Positions 1 through 5,660 of a stretch of DNA of 5,660 nucleotides are shown in pieces. Position numbers and translations under genes: made by a program. The notes beneath the pieces are model-generated. The model ran no database searches, was not told the DNA's origin, and saw only the letters and a program-made list of their open reading frames with translations. The DNA is from an uncultured Planctomycetaceae bacterium (GTDB taxonomy: Bacteria > Planctomycetota > Planctomycetia > Pirellulales > Pirellulaceae): positions 1 through 5,660 of the forward strand of contig CALBTA010000476.1 of assembly GCA_937967755.1 (NCBI GenBank), written 5' to 3'. Positions within the stretch are counted from its first letter, which is position 1, and every line of letters starts with the position of its first letter.

Positions 1-783
1 CCCCCACAACGCGGAAATGCCCGCGGCGATCGACGCAAACAGGTTCGAATCGGCCGACACGACCATCCGCACCGTCGATGTGCTGCAGTTTTGCTCGTGG
101 TCGGCGTGAACAATCAACAACAAGTTCAACGCGTTGACGGCATCCTGGTCGATTTCATACGGTTCGCTGGGAACAGAGAACATCATCTGCAAAAAATTCT
201 CGCAAAAACTTAAATCGTTTTGCGGGTAGCTAAATGGCTGGCCAAACGATTTCTTGTAACTCCAGGCGGCAATCGTTGGTAGTTTGGCAATTAGCCGTCG
301 GATTGAAACCTGCACTTGCTCTTCATCGTGCGGATCGAGCGAGTCTTGGTAAAAGGTCGAAAGAGCGCTGACTACTGAAGACAAGATCGCCATCGGGTGG
401 GCGTCGCGCGGGAACCCGTTGAAGAACGCCCGCATGTCTTCGTGCAGCAAAGTGTGGCGGCGGATCGACTTGCGGAATTGCTCCAACTCGGTCTTGGTCG
501 GCAGTTCGCCGTGGATTAGCAGGTAGCTGGTTTCGATGTAATCGCAGTTCTCGGCGATGGTCTCAATCGGGTAGCCGCGATACCGCAGCACTCCTTTTTT
601 ATTTTTTAGTAAGGTGATATCGCATTCAGTGCTTACGGTATTCTCGTAAGCGGGGTCGAGCGTGATCAGGCCGGTGTTGGCGCGCAGCTTGCCGATACTG
701 ATCCCGCGTTCGCCTTCGGTTCCCGTGATGACCGGAAATTCCAACTCTTCGTTGTTGTATTTCAGCGTAGCAACTTCAGACAT
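1..783 (-). CDS. gltA: citrate synthase, N-terminal part (cut by window edge)
   Basis: Citrate synthase condenses acetyl-CoA with oxaloacetate to citrate, the entry step of the TCA cycle, in the cytoplasm. Reading the minus strand from ATG at 783 gives 261 open codons starting MSEVATLKYNNEELEFPV and running off the left edge. Recognisable family segments are the N-terminal beta-rich domain of the hexameric type II enzyme, GVLRYRGYPIE (about residues 64-74), the FPRDAHPMAILSS stretch (about 124-136) and, near the edge, HADHEQNCSTSTVR (226-239) followed by IAAGISALWG. The first active-site histidine region is thus present; the GPxHGGANE segment and the catalytic aspartate lie outside the window. 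The family is usually about 430 residues, so roughly 60 percent is visible. The start is supported by a GGAAGG ribosome site (793-798 on the minus strand) 9 nt upstream. It is on the same strand as cdsA, 168 nt downstream of it, and probably has its own promoter. No frameshift is seen. Confidence 0.96.
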   Translation of the reverse strand, partial: MSEVATLKYNNEELEFPVITGTEGERGISIGKLRANTGLITLDPAYENTVSTECDITLLKNKKGVLRYRGYPIETIAENCDYIETSYLLIHGELPTKTELEQFRKSIRRHTLLHEDMRAFFNGFPRDAHPMAILSSVVSALSTFYQDSLDPHDEEQVQVSIRRLIAKLPTIAAWSYKKSFGQPFSYPQNDLSFCENFLQMMFSVPSEPYEIDQDAVNALNLLLIVHADHEQNCSTSTVRMVVSADSNLFASIAAGISALWG

Positions 784-863
784 CTACCGTTTCCTTCCAT
801 CCATCCGGGAACATCGCTCCCGCGCGGCTGCGCGAAGCGGCCCTGTGAGAGGGCAATAGAGGC

Positions 864-892
864 AGTTTAGCGTTGTTCGGGGCCAAGGGCAA
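864..892 (-). promoter_or_regulatory. possible sigma-70-type promoter of citrate synthase gene
   Basis: On the minus strand TTGCCC (887-892) is followed after exactly 17 nt by TAAACT (864-869). Each hexamer matches 4 of 6 bases of the TTGACA/TATAAT consensus. Transcription would start near 857, leaving a leader of about 75 nt before the gltA ATG at 783. That leader contains a short GC hairpin, CGCGC-GGCT-GCGCG (821-834). Hexamer matches of this quality are common by chance, so this is a suggestion supported mainly by the correct spacing and location. Confidence 0.3.
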
Positions 893-951
893 TTCACCAA
901 CGGCAAGCGTTTTTCACGCGCCCGACCGCAATTAGACTTCGCCAGATCGTG

Positions 952-2052
952 CTACTCGCCAATCTGTGCCATCGGCAGGACCATGAAGAAATACCGCGTT
1001 AGGTGAAAGAAAACCGGGGCGGCGAAGCAGAGCGAGTCGATGCGGTCTAAGATGCCCGCGTGCCCTTCGACCAGCGTGCCGTAATCTTTTACGCCGCGGT
1101 CGCGCTTAATGGCGCTCATCGTCATTCCACCCGCAAAGGCCAGCGCGGAAACAACCATCGACAAACAAGCAGACTGCCACCAGGTGAACGGCGTAACCCA
1201 CCATAGCCCGGTGGCGCACAAGGAGGTCATCGCCAGGGAAAACAGGATTCCCCGCCACGTGCGGCTGGAACTGATATCTTCGGCAATCGGAACTCCGCCC
1301 AGCATCTTGCTGCCGGCGAACTGAAACATGTCGGCCAACTGCACGATTAAGATGAAATAGAACAGCAAGCCGGCAGTGCTGCCCTCCCAGCGCTCCCACT
1401 GCCCGGTGGCGGAATTGTGACGGTACAAATCCAGATACAACAACGCGGGGGCGAAGCTGAGCGCGTAAACGCAAATCAACAGCGCCGCTTGAATCTTCGC
1501 CGTGCGTTCCAAAAACCTGCGCGGATCACCGGCCAAGGCGACACGAGTGAAGACGAACAAGAACGCGTAAACCGGCAACAGAATGCTGTACAGCCCGTGC
1601 AAGTACGGCCCGGGGCCGACCAGAATTTCATCCAACCCCGAAAGCAAGGGCCCGGCGAAGATCAGCAAATATTGCAGCGGCGCGAAAACAAAGAAAACCC
1701 AAAACAACGCACGGTGATCGCCTTGGCGGGTCGGGGTGATCGTGATGAATTCCCGCAAGGCGAAGAATGAAACGCAGAAGAACAGAAATGTCGTCGCACC
1801 GCGCCCGAGAATGAACCCGAGTGCCAATATCACATACATCAACAGCCAAGCTCGAATTCGCCGGTCAAACAATTGCACCAACGCCGGGTTGACCGTCGAA
1901 TCGGACTGCCGGCCCAGCAACCAGGCAACGCCCCAGGCGATCATCAGTGCCAGCAGCACACCACCCAACAGCGCCAACGTTGGCGCATGCGTTAATACCT
2001 CGAATCGCGAGGTAATTTGGGCGATCAGGACATCTCCACTCGGTTGAAACAT
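952..2052 (-). CDS. cdsA: CdsA-family phosphatidate cytidylyltransferase (CDP-diacylglycerol synthase), integral membrane
   Basis: The enzyme converts phosphatidate and CTP to CDP-diacylglycerol and pyrophosphate in the inner membrane, feeding phospholipid head-group transfer. From ATG at 2052 it is 366 residues with about ten hydrophobic segments (roughly 26-47, 68-84, 87-103, 115-137, 152-173, 187-206, 227-246, 268-287, 295-312, 341-358). The CdsA core is visible: QLADMFQFAGSKMLGG (238-253), then EDISSSRTWRG (258-268), and the C-terminal signature S313-A-I-K-R-(4)-K322-D323 through H331-A-G-I-L-D336-R-I-D339. The family signature normally has HGG; here it is HAG. The tail SLCFAAPVFFHLTRYFF resembles the longer CdsA/YnbB-type proteins. 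The reading frame is open further upstream to 2160, but that would overlap plsC by 79 bases and add a hydrophilic, non-family N-terminus, so the ATG 29 nt after the plsC stop is preferred. No good ribosome site precedes it, which suggests translation coupled to plsC or a poorly determined start. Confidence 0.9.
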   Translation of the reverse strand: MFQPSGDVLIAQITSRFEVLTHAPTLALLGGVLLALMIAWGVAWLLGRQSDSTVNPALVQLFDRRIRAWLLMYVILALGFILGRGATTFLFFCVSFFALREFITITPTRQGDHRALFWVFFVFAPLQYLLIFAGPLLSGLDEILVGPGPYLHGLYSILLPVYAFLFVFTRVALAGDPRRFLERTAKIQAALLICVYALSFAPALLYLDLYRHNSATGQWERWEGSTAGLLFYFILIVQLADMFQFAGSKMLGGVPIAEDISSSRTWRGILFSLAMTSLCATGLWWVTPFTWWQSACLSMVVSALAFAGGMTMSAIKRDRGVKDYGTLVEGHAGILDRIDSLCFAAPVFFHLTRYFFMVLPMAQIGE

Positions 2053-2081
2053 CGACCGTGAGAACAGGTTAATGGGGAACG

Positions 2082-2687
2082 TTAAAGTTCCTTCAAGTTC
2101 AATACAGCTTCTCTCGCACGAGTCAAAAAGTCGACCTTCGACTCCCCTTCTTCCAGCCAAATTGGCGCGCCGAATTTAATGCAACTAAGTAGCGGGACGG
2201 GCAGGAACTCGCCGCGAGGCAGCACTCGGTTGAGATTCTCAATGTAAACCGGCACTAGTTCAAGGTCCGGTCGCTTCTTGCTGAGGTAATAAATGCCGCT
2301 TTTGAATTCGCGCATGCCAGGCTCAGGCACACGGCCCCCTTCTGGAAAAACGATCAACGAAAATCGGTTGCCGATTTCGTTGATCATCAGCTCGATCGGG
2401 CTTTGATGAACTTTGATCTTCTTGCGGTCGATAAGCAGCGCGTTGAAACTGCGGGCTAGAAATGGCTTGATCGGCCCCCTCGACCAATAGTCTTTCGCTG
2501 CCACGGGCCGCGTAACTTCGCGCACGTCATACGGTAGCGAACCCCAAATTACCAATGGATCGAGGTGGCTGGTATGGTTGGCGAAATAGACCCGCTGGCA
2601 CGTATCCGGCTGGCAGTCGATCCAGCGGGCCTGAGCACCGCTTAGGACCTTCGCCGCGAACGCCAACAGCGTACTGGTCAGATTCAT
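2082..2687 (-). CDS. PlsC-family 1-acyl-sn-glycerol-3-phosphate acyltransferase
   Basis: The family transfers an acyl chain to lysophosphatidate to give phosphatidate at the cytoplasmic membrane. The 201-residue product shows the LPLAT blocks in order: NHTSHLD with catalytic H38-x4-D43; FNALLIDRK (81-89), corresponding to the second block; FPEGGR (114-119), a variant of FPEGTR that binds the glycerol phosphate; and LVPVYIENL (144-152), corresponding to the fourth block. A short hydrophobic N-terminus (LTSTLLAFAAKVL) may anchor it. The length is a little below the usual 220-250 residues. The ATG at 2687 is the only reasonable start: the next upstream in-frame codon is a TAG, and no clear Shine-Dalgarno is seen. 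The product would be the substrate of the CdsA enzyme encoded 29 nt downstream on the same strand, so the two probably form an operon. Acyl acceptor specificity cannot be read from sequence; other LPLAT substrates such as ornithine lipid precursors remain possible. Confidence 0.9.
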   Translation of the reverse strand: MNLTSTLLAFAAKVLSGAQARWIDCQPDTCQRVYFANHTSHLDPLVIWGSLPYDVREVTRPVAAKDYWSRGPIKPFLARSFNALLIDRKKIKVHQSPIELMINEIGNRFSLIVFPEGGRVPEPGMREFKSGIYYLSKKRPDLELVPVYIENLNRVLPRGEFLPVPLLSCIKFGAPIWLEEGESKVDFLTRAREAVLNLKEL

Positions 2688-2773
2688 AGACTAGTTAACG
2701 CAGTTCATACCTAATGTGGAATTCCCAAAGTCCCATCGTAGTTCAGCGGGGACCACCACGGTAGGCGATGAGG

Positions 2774-2826
2774 CTGGTGGAACTGGCGGCGTGAGTTCTT
2801 GCCGAAGGGCAGCACGCGGCCACCAG
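2774..2826. other. three-part imperfect hairpin between the NtrC-type gene and plsC
   Basis: Three nested inverted repeats share one axis: CTGGTGG (2774-2780) with CCACCAG (2820-2826), GCGTG (2789-2793) with CACGC (2813-2817), and TGCC (2800-2803) with GGCA (2808-2811) closing a GAAG loop. Together they give 16 base pairs in a 53-nt element, with internal loops of 8 versus 2 and 6 versus 1 nt. A further CCACCA (2753-2758) could compete for CTGGTGG. The element lies about 130 nt after the NtrC-type stop and about 90 nt before the plsC start, both on the minus strand. No T-run follows, so it is not a classic intrinsic terminator. It could be a leader structure, a processing or transcript-stabilising hairpin, or chance in GC-rich DNA. 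Confidence 0.35.
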
Positions 2827-2954
2827 TACCGCTCGTCGATGGCGCCAGGCCACGCCCAATATCGTTCTATTCCACAACCGCAGGCGTAGTTGCTCTCGAA
2901 ACTGCAATTCGACGTGTAGCTGCCTGCATTAGATCAGCCAGCCAGGGGCAAGAG

Positions 2955-4331
2955 TCACGCTCCTACGTTTTCTTCCAAACCCAACCGCTTCATCTTTTTG
3001 TAGAGCGTGGTGCGGTTGATGCCGAGGGCGTCGGCCGTTTCGTTACGGCTCCAGTTGTTGCGCTCCAAGGCGTCGCGAATGATTTGCCGCTCCGGGCCTT
3101 CCAGGGCGTCTTTCAGCGTTTGTTGACCACTGATCGGGGCGACGAAGGCCGGGGCGTCGGCGGTGATCTCGGCCGGCAGGTCGCTGAGATCAACGACGTC
3201 GCCTTTGCCCAGCAGCACGGCCCGCTCCAAAACGTTCTGCAGTTCACGGACGTTGCCCGGCCAGCGGTAACGCTGCAGCGCGGCCAGCGCGGCATCGCTG
3301 AAGCCCTGCACCTGCTTGCCGGTTTCTTCGCGGACGTCGCGAAGGAAGTGTTCCGCCAGCAGCGGAATGTCGGAGAAACGTTCGCGGAGTGATGGCAATT
3401 CGATGTTGATGACGTTCACCCGGTAGTACAAATCTTGCCGGAAGCTGCCGTCGGCGACGCGCTTCGCCAAATCTTCGTTGGTCGCCAGGATCACGCGTGA
3501 ATCAACATGGAAGGTTTCAGTACCACCGACTTGCTCGAATTCCATTTCCTGCAAAACCCGCAGCAATTTGACTTGCAAGCTGGCCGAAGCCGTGCCGATT
3601 TCATCCAGGAAGATGGTGCCGCCGTCGGCTTGTTTAAACTTGCCGATCTTGTCGCCGGTCGCGCCAGTGAACGAGCCGGCAACGTGGCCGAATAGTTCGC
3701 TCTCTTGCAGCGTTTCCGGCAACGCGCCGCAGGCGACTTCGACGAACGACTTCTCGCGGCGCGAGCTGCGGCGATGGATCGCCCGGGCGATCAGCGACTT
3801 TCCGGTGCCGCTTTCGCCCGTGATCAAGACGGTCGCCTTGGTGTCGGCGATGCTGTCGATCATATCGAAGATCCGTTGCATGCGGTGATCGTGACCGACG
3901 ATGTTGTCCATGCCGAAGCGCAGATCGAGTTGTTCCTTGAGCTGCTGGTTCTCAGCCATCACACTGCCTTGCGACAGCGCCCGCTGAATCGCCATCTCCA
4001 GTTCTTCATCAATGAGCGGCTTGGTCAGCAAATCGAACGCGCCAGCCCGCAAGGCATCGACGCCCGTGTCGATCGTGCCGTAGCCTGTGATGAGAATGAC
4101 GGATTGATTTGGGTTGCGATTGCGGCAGTGGGCGAGCAGATCGAAACCATCGCCATCCCCCAGGCGAATGTCGGCGAGGACGAGGTCGTAGCGGCCCGAG
4201 TCGAACGCCGCCCGAGCTTCCCCCACACCCGAGGCTGCGTCAACTTCGTGGCCTTGTTCGGCCAGCCAAGCGGCCATCGATTCACGCAGATGGCGGTCGT
4301 CGTCGACCAGTAGTAGTTTGCCGTGTTGCAT
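2955..4331 (-). CDS. NtrC-family sigma-54-dependent response regulator
   Basis: A phosphorylation-controlled transcription activator of 458 residues. The receiver domain (about 5-120) has the acidic triad D10-D11-D12, phospho-acceptor D54 (in [12 protein letters not shown]), T82 and K104. After a helical linker, the AAA+ domain (about 143-375) has Walker A GESGTGKS (172-179), the sigma-54 contact loop GSFTGA (219-224, usually GAFTGA), Walker B GGTIFLDE (237-244), sensor I ATNED (283-287), the FRQDLYYR arginine-finger region (297-304) and WPGNVREL (357-364). The Fis-type HTH (about 415-452) ends in [14 protein letters not shown]. All parts needed for ATP-driven opening of sigma-54 holoenzyme are present. 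Walker A ends in S rather than the usual E. Start: ATG 4331 is chosen; a TTG at 4337 in the same frame sits 6 nt after AGGTGA and is a real alternative adding two residues. No histidine kinase adjoins it, so the partner and signal are unknown. It is divergent from the NarL-type regulator. Confidence 0.95.
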   Translation of the reverse strand: MQHGKLLLVDDDRHLRESMAAWLAEQGHEVDAASGVGEARAAFDSGRYDLVLADIRLGDGDGFDLLAHCRNRNPNQSVILITGYGTIDTGVDALRAGAFDLLTKPLIDEELEMAIQRALSQGSVMAENQQLKEQLDLRFGMDNIVGHDHRMQRIFDMIDSIADTKATVLITGESGTGKSLIARAIHRRSSRREKSFVEVACGALPETLQESELFGHVAGSFTGATGDKIGKFKQADGGTIFLDEIGTASASLQVKLLRVLQEMEFEQVGGTETFHVDSRVILATNEDLAKRVADGSFRQDLYYRVNVINIELPSLRERFSDIPLLAEHFLRDVREETGKQVQGFSDAALAALQRYRWPGNVRELQNVLERAVLLGKGDVVDLSDLPAEITADAPAFVAPISGQQTLKDALEGPERQIIRDALERNNWSRNETADALGINRTTLYKKMKRLGLEENVGA

Positions 4332-4492
4332 CGTCAATCTCTCTCACCTGGCCACGTTCAAATTGCGGCACGGGCGTTGGTTGAATTGCGTATCGCTCTC
4401 GCTGGATTATTTCACCCGCATTGATTGGGTAACTGGGGAGATTGCTGCCGTTTTGCCACGTTGCCTGACTTTCCATCGGGGGCAACGAACGC

Positions 4493-4515
4493 CCTGTTTC
4501 AACGACGAAACAAGG
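4493..4515. promoter_or_regulatory. 18-bp dyad, possible binding site of the NtrC-type activator
   Basis: TGTTTC (4495-4500) and GAAACA (4507-4512) are perfect inverted repeats around a 6-nt centre. CC (4493-4494) and GG (4514-4515) extend it past one bulged A. The dyad size fits a dimeric Fis-type HTH. It lies about 112-129 bp upstream of the start predicted for the sigma-54-like promoter at 4597-4613, the usual distance for enhancer sites, and about 165 bp upstream of the NtrC-type gene itself, which would also allow autoregulation. Only one copy is seen, whereas activators of this family often use two. It could equally act as an RNA hairpin in a leader of the leftward gene. Confidence 0.35.
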
Positions 4516-4596
4516 ACTTGCTGCAAAGTATCTACGTCACAGGATGCGGCCGGTCAACGCGCGGAAGAGGTAAGGCGATTCGGCGAGCGGCTTCCC

Positions 4597-4613
4597 TTGG
4601 CAGGTGAGGTGCA
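4597..4613 (+). promoter_or_regulatory. candidate sigma-54 (-24/-12) promoter pointing toward the NarL-type regulator
   Basis: TTGGCAGGTGAGGTGCA matches 11 of the 13 defined bases of the consensus TTGGCACG-N4-TTGCA, with the invariant GG and GC exactly 10 nt apart. The mismatches are at the C of CACG and the first T of TTGC. Transcription would begin near 4624, rightward, giving a leader of about 320 nt before the regulator at 4943, or an independent small RNA. An NtrC-type sigma-54 activator is encoded next to it, which raises the plausibility. The site also overlaps a GGTGCA half-site (4608-4613) like those bound by enterobacterial NtrC, repeated at 4655-4660. No experimental support is available from sequence alone. 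Confidence 0.45.
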
Positions 4614-4781
4614 CAAAGTGAATAAGCCGCATCATGTGTACATCAGTCATGAACGGTGCATGCACAATGCCCTGCTGGGCAAATTCTTTCAATTTTGGCG
4701 CGCAAAACGACTGATAATCTGCTGCGCTCCCGCTATGATGAGGGGTAGTTTGATGCCGCAAGTTAACTGGGTCTCACCCCG

Positions 4782-4899
4782 CTGGCTGCGGCCGAAGCCA
4801 GGAACCTGTCGCCCAAATCGTCATCGTAAGCACTTAGCATATTTTTTTTGGGGGCCGGACGCGATCGTTCGCATCGCTGGCCGGTGCGGGAGATGCTAA
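4782..4899 (+). repeat. inverted repeats in the leader of the NarL-type regulator gene
   Basis: Three perfect inverted repeats occur in sequence: CTGGCT (4782-4787) with AGCCAG (4796-4801), an 8-nt loop; TTAGCAT (4834-4840) with ATGCTAA (4893-4899), 52 nt apart; and, enclosed by that pair, GCGAT (4861-4865) with ATCGC (4873-4877), a 7-nt loop. The T-run 4842-4849 follows the first TTAGCAT arm directly but is not preceded by a stable adjacent hairpin, so I do not call a terminator. The outer pair could be a long-range stem near the ribosome site or two half-sites of an operator. Each repeat is short enough to arise by chance. Confidence 0.25.
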
Positions 4900-4932
4900 T
4901 TGCTTCGGCAGAAGGGCTATACCACCCCCATT

Positions 4933-4937
4933 GGAGG
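4933..4937 (+). promoter_or_regulatory. ribosome binding site that fixes the NarL-type regulator start
   Basis: GGAGG lies 5 nt before ATG 4943. It rules against the in-frame TTG at 4931, which would place this ribosome site inside the coding sequence. It is the clearest Shine-Dalgarno in the window. Confidence 0.8.
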
Positions 4938-4942
4938 CGCAA

Positions 4943-5578
4943 ATGAGCATTCGCGTAGTAGTAGTGGACGACCACCCCATCGTTCGTAGAGGGTTGGACG
5001 CTCTGTTCGCCAACACAGAGATCGAGATTGTCGGGGAAGCTAACGATGGCGACCCCGGGGTGGAGGCAACACTGAAGCACAAGCCCGACGTGCTGCTGCT
5101 TGACATCCGCATGCCAACGCGTGACGGCATTGAGGCGCTCGCCGAAATCCGCAAGGCTGCGCCGCAAACGACGGTGGTCATTTATTCAACCTATGACAAT
5201 CCGACGTATATCGCCCGCGCGGTTGCTTTGGGCGCACACGATTACGTTTTCAAAGGCAGCCCGCGGCAAGACCTGATCGACGCCATCATTGGTGCCGCCG
5301 CCGGCGAACAACCCGGCTCGGACAGCCCGTTGGAGCAGATAAAGGTCACGATGGCAAAGCGCTACGACGCTGACAACTACGACACGCCGCTGACCAACCG
5401 TGAAATGCAAGTGCTACGGCACGTCGCCCTCGGCCTGAGCAACAAAGAGATCGGCGTTTCGCTGGCGATTAGCGTCGAAACCGTCAAAGAACACGTGCAA
5501 AACATCCTGCGAAAAATCGACGCCACCGACCGCACGCAAGCCGCCGTCTGGGCGGTAAAGCAAGAGTTGGTTCCGTAA
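4943..5578 (+). CDS. NarL/FixJ-type response regulator with LuxR HTH
   Basis: A two-domain DNA-binding response regulator of 211 residues, the normal length for the family. The receiver domain (about 3-120) has acidic D9-D10, phospho-acceptor D54 in LLLDIRMPTRDG, S82 in the Thr/Ser switch position, Y101 and K104. After a linker (about 121-145) the LuxR-type HTH (about 147-208) is marked by LTNREMQVL (150-158), GLSNKEI (164-170) and VETVKEHVQNILRKI (178-192), where the recognition helix VKEHVQNI makes DNA contact. Phosphorylation by a histidine kinase would be expected to promote dimerisation and DNA binding. No kinase is encoded beside it, so the signal and targets are unknown. Start: ATG 4943 with GGAGG. 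It is divergent from the NtrC-type activator, which may control it through the sigma-54-like promoter about 320 nt upstream. Both receivers keep their key residues, so both look functional. Confidence 0.94.
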   Translation: MSIRVVVVDDHPIVRRGLDALFANTEIEIVGEANDGDPGVEATLKHKPDVLLLDIRMPTRDGIEALAEIRKAAPQTTVVIYSTYDNPTYIARAVALGAHDYVFKGSPRQDLIDAIIGAAAGEQPGSDSPLEQIKVTMAKRYDADNYDTPLTNREMQVLRHVALGLSNKEIGVSLAISVETVKEHVQNILRKIDATDRTQAAVWAVKQELVP

Positions 5579-5590
5579 AATGCGTCAACC

Positions 5591-5660
5591 TTAGCGGTGC
5601 TTTCTGCCGCCGAACAAGCCGGAGATCGTTCCGGCGACGTCGTCGATCGCTCGTCGAGCA
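5591..5660 (-). CDS. possible C-terminal end of an unknown protein (cut by window edge)
   Basis: On the minus strand a frame enters from the right edge and ends at TAA (5591-5593), encoding ARRAIDDVAGTISGLFGGRKHR. The composition looks like a natural protein tail: an amphipathic, Gly-rich stretch ending in a basic tip. It would be convergent with the NarL-type regulator, with 12 nt between the two stops. The frame contains a perfect 6-bp inverted repeat, GCCGGA (5618-5623) and TCCGGC (5630-5635), which without a T-run is not a clear terminator. Only 22 residues are visible, so neither family nor even coding status can be settled here. Confidence 0.35.
   Translation of the reverse strand, partial: ARRAIDDVAGTISGLFGGRKHR

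Larger units (their letters stand above)
4332..4942. other. 611-bp intergenic region between divergent response regulators
   Basis: No convincing gene lies here. Open frames across it (a plus frame spanning 4318-4899, a minus frame 4537-4761) lack ribosome sites, are rich in Cys, Arg and Trp or His, and resemble no family. What it does hold: an 18-bp dyad at 4495-4512, a sigma-54-like promoter at 4597-4613, a 10-bp palindrome GTGCATGCAC at 4656-4665, inverted repeats at 4782-4801 and 4834/4893, and a run of eight T at 4842-4849. A weak sigma-70-like pair for the leftward gene (AATAAT at 4406-4411 with TTACCC at 4427-4432, spacing 15) is seen on the minus strand but is not convincing. Confidence 0.6.

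Noticed and set aside
2053..2160. Upstream extension of cdsA by 36 codons
   Set aside because: It would overlap plsC and adds a Cys/Arg-rich segment that does not look like a CdsA N-terminus.
2732..2810. tRNA-like D-arm string GTAGTTCAG near 2739
   Set aside because: No T-arm GTTCGANTC, no acceptor pairing and no anticodon arm at the right distance.
2799..3392. Plus-strand open frame of 197 codons opposite the end of the NtrC-type gene
   Set aside because: It mirrors the high third-position GC of the real gene; the protein has no family features, and the minus strand shows clear AAA+ and HTH motifs.
4456..4472. Second sigma-54-like element on the minus strand, GTGGCAAAACGGCAGCA, upstream of the NtrC-type gene
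   Set aside because: GG/GC spacing is right but only about 8 of 13 defined bases match, a level expected by chance.
4634..4714. 26-residue plus-strand micro-ORF (MCTSVMNGACTMPC...) just after the predicted sigma-54 start
   Set aside because: No Shine-Dalgarno and no recognisable leader-peptide pattern; a frame of this length is expected by chance.
4537..4761. Minus-strand open frame of 74 codons in the same gap
   Set aside because: It begins with TTG, has no ribosome site, is His-rich without family resemblance, and overlaps the candidate promoter.
4834..4849. T8 run as an intrinsic terminator
   Set aside because: No stable GC-rich hairpin directly precedes the T-run on the plus strand, and the minus strand would have an A-run.
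4318..4899. Long plus-strand open frame of 193 codons across the intergenic region
   Set aside because: It starts inside the NtrC-type gene on the opposite strand, has no ribosome site, is unusually rich in Cys, Arg and Trp, and resembles no family.

Overview
The window reads as an ordinary chromosomal stretch of a Gram-negative-type bacterium with moderately high GC. The divergent PlsC/CdsA pair, the orphan response regulators, the weak Shine-Dalgarno signals and the fairly long intergenic gaps suggest Planctomycetota (Pirellula-like). That placement is an inference from style, not a proven assignment. I see no mobile element, CRISPR array, rRNA or tRNA.

Layout. (1) 1-783, minus strand: the N-terminal 261 codons of citrate synthase (gltA), cut by the left edge, with a possible sigma-70-like promoter at 864-892. 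(2) 952-2687, minus strand: a two-gene unit, a PlsC-type 1-acylglycerol-phosphate acyltransferase followed 29 nt later by a CdsA-family phosphatidate cytidylyltransferase. These are two consecutive steps, lysophosphatidate to phosphatidate to CDP-diacylglycerol. (3) 2688-2954: a non-coding gap holding a three-part imperfect hairpin (2774-2826). (4) 2955-4331, minus strand: a full-length NtrC-family response regulator (receiver, AAA+, Fis-type HTH) with the residues needed to activate sigma-54 RNA polymerase. (5) 4332-4942: a 611-bp gap between divergent genes. It carries an 18-bp dyad and, about 100 bp further, a strong match to a sigma-54 -24/-12 promoter pointing rightward. (6) 4943-5578, plus strand: a NarL/LuxR-family response regulator. 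(7) 5591-5660, minus strand: the possible C-terminus of a further convergent gene, cut by the right edge.

How it may fit together. Neither response regulator has a histidine kinase in the window. The most interesting reading is a regulatory cascade. The NtrC-type activator could bind the dyad at 4495-4512 and drive the sigma-54-like promoter at 4597-4613, producing either a long leader of the NarL-type regulator gene or a separate small RNA. This rests on motif matches and spacing only. The rest of the window is housekeeping metabolism (citrate synthase) and membrane lipid synthesis. I did not find a clearly new system; the best candidates are non-coding.
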